DNA of 56,583 nucleotides from the NCBI GenBank assembly GCA_002427745.1, contig DIYF01000187.1, positions 125,164 through 181,746 of the forward strand, in the 5' to 3' direction. Positions 50,704 to 56,583 of this stretch are shown here, one piece after another; the stretch's first letter is position 1, and each line of letters opens with the position of its first letter. The translations under genes and the position numbers were made by a program. Under the pieces are notes generated by a model. It did not search any database and was not told the DNA's origin. It worked only from the letters and a program-made list of their open reading frames with translations. The DNA is from Roseivirga sp. UBA6061. GTDB lineage: Bacteria > Bacteroidota > Bacteroidia > Cytophagales > Cyclobacteriaceae.

Positions 50704-51877
50704 AATACTGGTTTAGCTCCATTGTCACGCGCTTTGCCTTTTCCCAGGTTACCTGCTGCTTGCCTGAGAGGTACCGAAACCAACCTCTCACCACACATAT
50801 GTGCATAAATACGAAGTAGTATGGGGCAAAGAACCCTTTCAGGCGTATTGTTTTATTCTGGAACAGGTACCCGAAAAAAGCAAGTAGATAAAATGCCACC
50901 TGGGCCATGAACATAGCCATATAGACCAGGTGATGATTGATCAGGGCTGCGTTGGTCATAAGCGCTGTGAGCATGGCAACTGGCATGGCGGTCCACCGGA
51001 GTACCCGGTGAGAAAGGTACTGAAAACTCAGTTTTGCCTTTTGAAATGGGATTAACAGAGACCACAAGCGTATTACAGCCTGGAGCCCTCCGGCTGCGAT
51101 TCTTACCTTGCGCTTGGTTTCTTCCGCGATATTGGAAGAAGCTGTTTCAGAGGCTATGGCACCGGGTTCATAAGCTACTTTGTACCCGCTGGCCGCAATG
51201 TCCATGGTCATGATAAAATCTTCGATCAATACATCAGATGCCACGGGTTTGTACAAATGTGTTCTGATGGCAAAGAGCTCACCTGCAGCTCCTACCAATG
51301 TGTTCCATTCAGCATCTTTACGCTTTAAAAAGGATTCATACTTCCAGTAAAAGCCTTCACCCGAGGCACTGGCCTGGTCGCTCTGGTTGCTGATCACTCT
51401 CTTTTCGCCAGAAACCGCACCGACCATGCTACTTTGAAAGTGCTTCACCATGCTTTTGATTCCTTCCGAATTGATCATCACATTGGCGTCAGTGAAAATA
51501 GTAATGGCGGTGGAGACGTAAGGCATGATTCTGTTAACGGCAGCTATTTTTCCCTGGCGCTCCGGCTGATGGAAAACCCGTACCTCAGGGTGGCGCTGGA
51601 TCAGCTCATGTGTACCATCGTCAGAACCATCCGTTACGAAAAGCAGCTTAAGTTTATCAGCGGGGTAGTCCAGCGATAAACAGTTGTTCACTTTCGCTTC
51701 TATAATATCGGCCTCATTATAGGCTGCCACCACCAGGGTCACCTCTGGCAGGTCTTCATTGGCTAATGTCGGTAAGGCCGTCTTTTTTCTGAGCCGGGCG
51801 AGTAGGGTAATCAGGATGCCATAGCCTACAAATGTATAGGCAATGATGAAAGCAGATGTCCAGAAGAGCGTTTCCAT
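50702..51877 (-). CDS. Glycosyltransferase family 2, membrane-bound
   Basis: Membrane glycosyltransferase of 391 residues: N-terminal helix (about 6-28), GT2 catalytic domain (about 45-280) with 'VVAAYNEADIIEAKV', 'VTDGSDDGTHELI', the metal-binding 'TDAN', the acceptor-base 'IEDF' and 'SHRVLRW' of the processive type, then three to four C-terminal helices. It fits synthesis or modification of a surface polysaccharide. A 7/8 -7 element (TACCTTTC, 51894-51901) is found upstream on the minus strand. Confidence 0.87.
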   Translation of the reverse strand: METLFWTSAFIIAYTFVGYGILITLLARLRKKTALPTLANEDLPEVTLVVAAYNEADIIEAKVNNCLSLDYPADKLKLLFVTDGSDDGTHELIQRHPEVRVFHQPERQGKIAAVNRIMPYVSTAITIFTDANVMINSEGIKSMVKHFQSSMVGAVSGEKRVISNQSDQASASGEGFYWKYESFLKRKDAEWNTLVGAAGELFAIRTHLYKPVASDVLIEDFIMTMDIAASGYKVAYEPGAIASETASSNIAEETKRKVRIAAGGLQAVIRLWSLLIPFQKAKLSFQYLSHRVLRWTAMPVAMLTALMTNAALINHHLVYMAMFMAQVAFYLLAFFGYLFQNKTIRLKGFFAPYYFVFMHICVVRGWFRYLSGKQQVTWEKAKRVTMELNQY

Positions 51878-52050
51878 AGCGTTTTCTTTTCTTGAAAGGT
51901 AGTATGGCTGATAGAGGAAGTCCTGTGCTTTCGATAAGCGTTAGGGGTTTGAGGGTGATTGACCGATATTGACGTTAAGTGCTATACCGCTGACCTTTAG
52001 AAAGAACTGACTATGGTTTCAGGTTATTTTGTGATTAGGTTATTATTCAG

Positions 52051-52350
52051 ATGTCAAAGAGTGGCTATGTCTATATAATGTCAAACAAGGGTAGAACGGT
52101 GCTGTATATTGGCGTTACCTCTGATCTGGAGGCAAGAGTTATGCAGCACAAATCGGGAGAGGGCTCAGTATTTACCAGGAGATATAATTGTCATGATATT
52201 ATCTACTATGAGGTATTTGATGATATAGAGTCGGCCATAGAAAGGGAAAAAGTGCTTAAACGCTGGAACAGAAGGTGGAAGGAGGAACTAATAACTGCTT
52301 TTAACCCAAATCTAAGGAATCTTTGGGGTGAGATTGGCAGATTGAATTAG
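52051..52350 (+). CDS. GIY-YIG nuclease family protein
   Basis: Small protein of 99 residues with the GIY-YIG fold: 'YVYIMSNKGRTVLYIGVT' carries both tyrosine motifs, then 'LEARVMQHKSGEG' with the catalytic Arg and 'AIEREKVLKRWNR'. Stand-alone members of this size are common in Bacteroidota and their cellular job is not established. It is followed at once by palindromic repeats; the last 7 codons form part of the repeated unit. Confidence 0.88.
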   Translation: MSKSGYVYIMSNKGRTVLYIGVTSDLEARVMQHKSGEGSVFTRRYNCHDIIYYEVFDDIESAIEREKVLKRWNRRWKEELITAFNPNLRNLWGEIGRLN

Positions 52351-52441
52351 CCCCAACTCAAATGTCATTCCCGCGAAAGCGGGAATCTCTGCGGTTGATA
52401 GTTTCTTTATTCTGAGATTCCCAGTCAAGCTGGGAATGACA
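52322..52441 (+). repeat. Palindromic repeat unit 1 after the GIY-YIG gene
   Basis: A unit that begins in the last codons of the GIY-YIG gene. Its palindrome (52363-52441) has 10-bp perfect ends TGTCATTCCC / GGGAATGACA and holds two hairpins: TTCCCGCGAAAGCGGGAA (52368-52385) and TTCCCAG/CTGGGAA near 52418-52436. This sequence type is widespread in bacterial genomes. Confidence 0.82.
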
Positions 52442-52453
52442 ATGTGCTCTATA

Positions 52454-52596
52454 TTTTGGGATTAGATTGACAGATTGAATTGGTCTCGGCCAGATGTCAT
52501 TCGCGCGAAAGCGGGAATCTATGAGGTTGATAGTTTCTTTGTTCTGAGATTCCCAGTTAAGCCTGTCTGGCAAGGGCAGATGGGTTGGGAGTAACA
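52454..52596 (+). repeat. Palindromic repeat unit 2, right arm interrupted
   Basis: Second copy, 132-133 bp downstream, including a copy of the gene-tail sequence (AGATTGACAGATTGAATT at 52464-52481). The left hairpin has one change (TTCGCGCGAAAGCGGGAA). The right arm is broken by about 25 extra bases with its own small hairpin before GGGAGTAACA. Confidence 0.75.
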
Positions 52597-52642
52597 GGAG
52601 GGGGGAATTATTTGAATTGCTATGAAGCCTGCACCGGATATA

Positions 52643-52690
52643 AAAAGGGGAACCTCCATTACTGTCTTTGACAGCTTCGGAGGTTCCCTG
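52643..52690 (-). terminator. Terminator of the polysaccharide gene cluster
   Basis: GGGAACCTCC (52648-52657) pairs with GGAGGTTCCC (52679-52688), with an inner CTGTC/GACAG stem. On the minus strand it is followed by CCTTTTTATA, so it ends the leftward operon whose last gene stops at 52716. Confidence 0.87.
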
Positions 52691-52715
52691 TTGAGTTATA
52701 AATGAAAACCAGAGT

Positions 52716-53597
52716 CTAAAAGGTCATTCCCATTCTTTTATAAAGAGAAGCATCCAGAGTTGCTCTGAAGAGGGCCTTTAGGTGTGCTTTCTGGCCATTA
52801 AGAGCGTATCGCAGTGTGTTGACAGGCAAGCTCACCATATGAAAGAAGAGGTTAAAGACAAGCTTCTTAAAAGGTCGCAAATGTTTGTTCATAAAGAACA
52901 ATCTGTTCCGCGTTTGGTAGTATGTTTTTAAAGGACTGTTCTTACCTGTAGTAATCGACTCTTTGTGCAGTATTGAAGTGGTATGGCAAACCTTGATTTC
53001 AAAGCCCTTTTCCCTGAAGATTCTCGACCAATCCAGTTCTTCATAATACAGGAAGTAATCTTCGGGCATCAGGCCACATTGCTCGATTACCCATTTGGGA
53101 ATCATCACAGCGGCACCATGAAAATAGGGAGTCTTCGAAACTTTAGTGCTCTGAGCCTCATTGATGGTTATGTTTCTACCTGTAAGCGGGTTGATCTCTG
53201 TAAATCCCGCATACTGTATCATTTCGGGATGACTATGATAGCGAAGCACAGGGCTGACCGCGCCCACGGAGGGGCTGTCGAAGCACCATAACATCTGCTC
53301 AATGGTGCCATCTGAAATTTCAGTATCGTTGTTGAGCAGGAAGATGTAATCACCCGTTGAGGCTTCTATACCGACATTGTTGGCCCCGGCAAAGCCCAGG
53401 TTTGTCTTACTGTTAATGACTCTGACACCTTCCAGATGCTTGCTGTAAAGAGCCGTGTCGTCTCCGGATTGATCATTATCAATGATAATGGTTTCAATGT
53501 TAGGGTAAGAGAGTTCTCTGATGCTGTTTAAGAGCTCACAGGTTACCTCTGGTTGGTGAAAGTTTACCGTAATAATGCTGATAAGTGGCTTTTTCAT
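52716..53597 (-). CDS. Glycosyltransferase family 2
   Basis: Glycosyltransferase of 293 residues of the rhamnosyltransferase-like GT2 group: 'ISIITVNFHQPEVTCELLNS', 'IIDNDQSGDD', 'NLGFAGANNVGI', the nucleotide-sugar/metal motif 'LLNNDTEI' and 'YFLYYEELDWSRIFREKG'. No membrane segment. It overlaps the methyltransferase gene by 4 nt and ends the leftward polysaccharide operon. Confidence 0.88.
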   Translation of the reverse strand: MKKPLISIITVNFHQPEVTCELLNSIRELSYPNIETIIIDNDQSGDDTALYSKHLEGVRVINSKTNLGFAGANNVGIEASTGDYIFLLNNDTEISDGTIEQMLWCFDSPSVGAVSPVLRYHSHPEMIQYAGFTEINPLTGRNITINEAQSTKVSKTPYFHGAAVMIPKWVIEQCGLMPEDYFLYYEELDWSRIFREKGFEIKVCHTTSILHKESITTGKNSPLKTYYQTRNRLFFMNKHLRPFKKLVFNLFFHMVSLPVNTLRYALNGQKAHLKALFRATLDASLYKRMGMTF

Positions 53598-54409
53598 GAT
53601 TGTTTAGGTTTTTGTCCAATAACTTGAATTGCATTTCCCCAGGTCTCGCAGTGGAATTTCCTATCCAGGCGAATGAGCCCTTTTGCTAAAGGGAGGGTGA
53701 GTAATTGAGTGATCATACCGGCTTTCTTTCCCAGATAAGCCAGCTCCCAGGCCAGTCGGGATAACCAACCATCTGAACAGGAACCAAGGATCACTTCAAA
53801 ACCTTCAGCACGAAATCGGTCAGATAGTCCTTTCAGATCATATACCTGGCCTACGTGCTCGTCTTCCAGCCAGTGGTGATGTTCTTCAAACCAGTTTTCC
53901 GGAAAGATCGTCTTCTGCGTTTTATTGGGGATTTTCACGATCAAATGTCCGCCTGGCTTTAACTTCTCAAAAGCTGATTTGAAAGGCATTTCTCCGGGAG
54001 CGATATGTTCGAAAACATCAACTGAAAAAATCAGGTCAAAGGCATCCTCATTTATGTTTTCAATCTTAGCACAGTGGGTTTTGATATTATCAATACCGCT
54101 TTTGTCTATGGCTGTTTGTACAGCTGCGATTCTTTCCGAATCAATGTCCAGGGCATGAATCTCCATTTCTTCTGAAGCTTTAGCCAGGCTAAAACTATAT
54201 TCACCATAGCCGGTTCCCAGGTCCAGTACTTTGGCATCAGCTTTCAGGCCAATCACCGGGATAAGTTTTTCGAAGATGGTAAATCTGGCGTAGTTCCCCA
54301 CATTGGTATAACCAAATACGCTTTGAAACAAGCGGCTGAGTTTAGGGTGACTCACCATTCTTCTGCTCGTGTGCATTTGTTGTGCACCAAATGTCAATTG
54401 CATATTCAT
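53594..54409 (-). CDS. Class I SAM-dependent methyltransferase
   Basis: Methyltransferase of 271 residues. SAM motif I 'VLDLGTGYGEYSFSL' (about 60-74), motif II acidic 'HALDID', and 'LIFSVDVFEHI' followed by 'FEKLKPGGHLIVKIPN'. Overlaps both neighbours by 4 nt, so it belongs to the polysaccharide operon and probably methylates a sugar or lipid-linked intermediate. Confidence 0.87.
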   Translation of the reverse strand: MNMQLTFGAQQMHTSRRMVSHPKLSRLFQSVFGYTNVGNYARFTIFEKLIPVIGLKADAKVLDLGTGYGEYSFSLAKASEEMEIHALDIDSERIAAVQTAIDKSGIDNIKTHCAKIENINEDAFDLIFSVDVFEHIAPGEMPFKSAFEKLKPGGHLIVKIPNKTQKTIFPENWFEEHHHWLEDEHVGQVYDLKGLSDRFRAEGFEVILGSCSDGWLSRLAWELAYLGKKAGMITQLLTLPLAKGLIRLDRKFHCETWGNAIQVIGQKPKQS

Positions 54410-55713
54410 AGTGTCTTCAGTTTAAATAATTGAGATGCAGATCCGAACCTGAGGATTTCATGATAGATATCCCGGTGATCCAGGTCTACATACTTTTTGA
54501 TTCTTACTTGTCCCCAGATCACTGTGATAATGATACTGGAGCATGTGGCAAGCGCAGCTCCCATGACCCCGTAAGATGGAATCAGAATGAGGTTCATCAG
54601 CAGGTTCACCAAGAGGCTGATGCAGAGCATCTGAAAGTTGATCCGGGGTTTGCCTATGGCATCCAGAGTAAGACCGAATACTCGGCCAAAGGGCTTGAAC
54701 AATCCGGTGATACAAAGCAGGACTATCAGTGGAGCTGCTGATGTATAAGTGTCTGTAGATAAGACTGATATGATTTGATGTCTGAACAAAATAACTCCTG
54801 TAATAATAGGTGTTGCTATAAGCAATAAGCGAACAACCGAATTGATATAAGTATGTTTCAGTTGAGTGGCTCCGTTTTCATGATAACTGGCAGCCAGGCG
54901 AGGATAAATGACCTGCGAGAGCGCATTAAGTGGCAACTCTGCATAGCCCACTATTTTGGTAGCAAAATGAAACAATGCCACGGCCACAGGGTCCGTAAAA
55001 AAGGCAAGCATCAGTACATCTGCCTTATGGAAAAGCATAGAAAGCAGGTTGGTGCCGGCTATGTATTTGCCAAAGGACAGCAGCTCAACTATCTGAGATG
55101 CGACCGGGAGTTTCCATACTAAACGATGTCGGATTACATAGAAGGCTACCGAGGGAAGCACAGCCATACATTGCAAATTAATTACGGAGACAAAGTCTAA
55201 CTGTCCGAAGGCCTGAATCACTAACAAGACGATGCCAAAACTCATCAGGTAAAGAAGGTTGCTGATGAAATACGCTTTGAACCGCCCGCGAGAACAGTAA
55301 AGGATATTGAGGAATTGCAGGGTTCCCAGACCCAACAATGTTTTGTAAGCATGTGGCAGGAGAGTGGACAGGGAGAGTCCGCTTTGAGGAGATAAAGTGG
55401 CTACTAAGGCCATGATGCCTCCAGCCAGTATGATATAGGCATAGTTGATCGTGAGTCCTGAAGCAATCAGGCTGCTTTCGTCTTTTTCTTTACGAACTAA
55501 AGCTCGTGTAAGACCGTTTTGCAATAATCCCTGACGCAGGCTGTCAGTAATGGAAATAATGGTCACATATAAAGCCCATATGCCAAAAGAGCTGGAGTCC
55601 AGTGTTTTAATAAGGACCAGAAAGAGGCTGAAGTTAGCCATCAGAAAAGCTGTCTGAGCATAAATGGACCAGGCGCTGTCAGATCCGGCTTGTTTAAGTG
55701 CTAGTCGTATCAT
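54406..55713 (-). CDS. Oligosaccharide flippase (Wzx-like)
   Basis: Polytopic membrane protein of 435 residues with about 12-14 hydrophobic helices, of the polysaccharide-biosynthesis (MATE-like) flippase family; 'FGIWALYVTIISITDSLRQG' and 'LLSFGKYIAGTNLLSMLFHK' are typical stretches. It would move lipid-linked glycan repeat units across the inner membrane. Start overlaps the upstream GT4 stop by 1 nt. Confidence 0.85.
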   Translation of the reverse strand: MIRLALKQAGSDSAWSIYAQTAFLMANFSLFLVLIKTLDSSSFGIWALYVTIISITDSLRQGLLQNGLTRALVRKEKDESSLIASGLTINYAYIILAGGIMALVATLSPQSGLSLSTLLPHAYKTLLGLGTLQFLNILYCSRGRFKAYFISNLLYLMSFGIVLLVIQAFGQLDFVSVINLQCMAVLPSVAFYVIRHRLVWKLPVASQIVELLSFGKYIAGTNLLSMLFHKADVLMLAFFTDPVAVALFHFATKIVGYAELPLNALSQVIYPRLAASYHENGATQLKHTYINSVVRLLLIATPIITGVILFRHQIISVLSTDTYTSAAPLIVLLCITGLFKPFGRVFGLTLDAIGKPRINFQMLCISLLVNLLMNLILIPSYGVMGAALATCSSIIITVIWGQVRIKKYVDLDHRDIYHEILRFGSASQLFKLKTL

Positions 55714-56583
55714 TACCCGGCAAGTTTATAGTAAGAGGCAATCGTCTGTAAAGCGATGCTGTCCCAGGAATAATGCTCGATGACACGCTTCCTACCGGCC
55801 AGCCCCATTCTGTGGGCTTCGGCAGGTCTTTTGGCTATGTAGTCCATTGCTTCAATGAAGCTATGTGGCTTATTGGTCGGGCAAAGGAGCCCGTTCTCGC
55901 CATGAATTACGCTTTCGCGGATGGCAGGAAGGTCAGAGGCTATTACAGGTATTCCCTGAGCATTTGCCTCAATCAGCACAATGCCTTGAGTTTCGTAGTG
56001 AGAAGGGAGTATCAGCGCCTGATAAAAGGGGAGTGACTCCTTTACTTTTTCGTTACTGTGCTCTCCCAACAGCCTTACCTTTTTTTCAAGGTTCAGCTTC
56101 TCAATCAGACGCTTTAATTCTGCGAATTGCGGGCCGTCACCCATGATATCGAGACATACCGAAGAAGGGGCATGTGCCATGGCTTTCACTAAAGGAATCA
56201 AACCTTTGATAGGGTGGAGTCTGCCAACAAAAAGAAACCTGCCATGGACATTCTCTGGTTGATAGGGCAGTTTTGAAGGGAATCTTACCCCATTGGGAAT
56301 TACCTTCAGTTTCGGTTGATCGTACTGCTTATTTAAATCTCCTTTCAGGTCCTCACTTACCGCAAGGCATTGTCCGGAGGCCTCTATTAATTTCTTTTCT
56401 ATTCTGCGAGAAAGCAAGGCATGCAATCTGGCATTCAGATTATACCAGCGCGCATTGTTGCTCTCTCTTGCAATGAGCCCATGAACTGTCGTGATGAGCT
56501 TCGAGCGAACACTCTTGAGGGAGTGGAGCAAGTAGCCGCTACGCCCCTGAGCGTGTACGACATCAAAGTATGCATGATGATGC
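55713..56583 (-). CDS. Glycosyltransferase family 4 (5' end beyond window)
   Basis: GT-B fold glycosyltransferase, partial: the frame stays open to the window edge and reads 'YFDVVHAQGRSGYLL' before the first possible TTG at 56531, which is clearly family sequence. Visible: 'TTVHGLIARE' in the N-terminal domain, 'VGRLHPIKGL' and the donor-site Ex7E in 'ETQGIVLIEANAQGIPVIAS'. At least 290 residues are present of about 370. First visible gene of the leftward polysaccharide operon. Confidence 0.88.
   Translation of the reverse strand, partial: HHHAYFDVVHAQGRSGYLLHSLKSVRSKLITTVHGLIARESNNARWYNLNARLHALLSRRIEKKLIEASGQCLAVSEDLKGDLNKQYDQPKLKVIPNGVRFPSKLPYQPENVHGRFLFVGRLHPIKGLIPLVKAMAHAPSSVCLDIMGDGPQFAELKRLIEKLNLEKKVRLLGEHSNEKVKESLPFYQALILPSHYETQGIVLIEANAQGIPVIASDLPAIRESVIHGENGLLCPTNKPHSFIEAMDYIAKRPAEAHRMGLAGRKRVIEHYSWDSIALQTIASYYKLAG

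Noticed and set aside
52358..52573. Open frame of 71 codons on the minus strand over the palindromic repeats
   Set aside because: It is the translation of the repeat itself, with the duplicated 'SQNKETIN' and 'DSRFR' strings typical of such repeats, not a gene.
52322..52596. Possible CRISPR array
   Set aside because: There are only two copies, each with internal hairpins and no regular spacers or cas genes. The structure is a palindromic interspersed element.

Overview
The window comes from a Bacteroidota chromosome, most likely a free-living Cytophagales-type bacterium. The evidence is TonB receptors with a carboxypeptidase-regulatory-like N-terminal domain, DUF2911 and DUF5916 proteins, PadR plus 'permease prefix' ABC permeases, near absence of Shine-Dalgarno sequences, and several exact matches to the Bacteroidota -7 promoter element TAnnTTTG. 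No rRNA, tRNA, phage, insertion sequence or CRISPR array was seen.

Layout. (1) 1-2.2 kb: three tandem DUF2911 genes, two of them followed by clear terminators. (2) 2.3-2.9 kb: alkyladenine DNA glycosylase. (3) 3.0-16.7 kb: a dense metal-homeostasis region holding a CxxC periplasmic protein, a divergent merC/fur pair, a CobW GTPase, a leftward operon (small exported protein, His-rich TonB receptor, lipoprotein), a rightward operon (paralogous lipoprotein plus a second Fur protein), and an ABC exporter operon ending in a DUF5916 outer-membrane barrel. (4) 16.7-31.3 kb: an ethanolamine ammonia-lyase EutB-EutC fusion with a Tat-like leader, two orphan proteins, a PAS/GAF histidine kinase with a LytTR response regulator, an MscS channel, and two PadR-ABC permease modules. 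(5) 31.4-45.6 kb: metal region part two, with an operon of CxxC protein, His-rich lipoprotein, COG0523 GTPase and lipoprotein, then a second TonB receptor, then an import operon with three tandem substrate-binding lipoproteins, a FecCD permease, an FtsX-type permease and an ATPase. (6) 45.6-50.7 kb: a zinc deacylase, an unrecognised four-gene operon encoding a large protein with peptidoglycan-binding-like modules and a very cationic amphipathic segment, and a class III nucleotide cyclase. (7) 50.7-56.6 kb: surface polysaccharide genes (glycosyltransferases, methyltransferase, flippase), a GIY-YIG gene with palindromic repeats, and a GT4 gene running off the end.

What ties regions 3 and 5 together is a 17-bp operator, roughly WTGCAWC-N3-GTTGCAW, found 11 times (plus one degenerate copy) and always upstream of metal-related genes. 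Several copies share bases with the -7 element, so a bound repressor would occlude the promoter. With two Fur-family proteins, MerC, a COG0523 GTPase, and His- and Cys-rich exported proteins in the set, the simplest reading is a Zur-type zinc-starvation regulon. In that reading two TonB receptors and an ABC importer bring in zinc or a zinc chelate, a GTPase distributes it, and an exporter of unknown cargo acts alongside. The metal is inferred, not shown.
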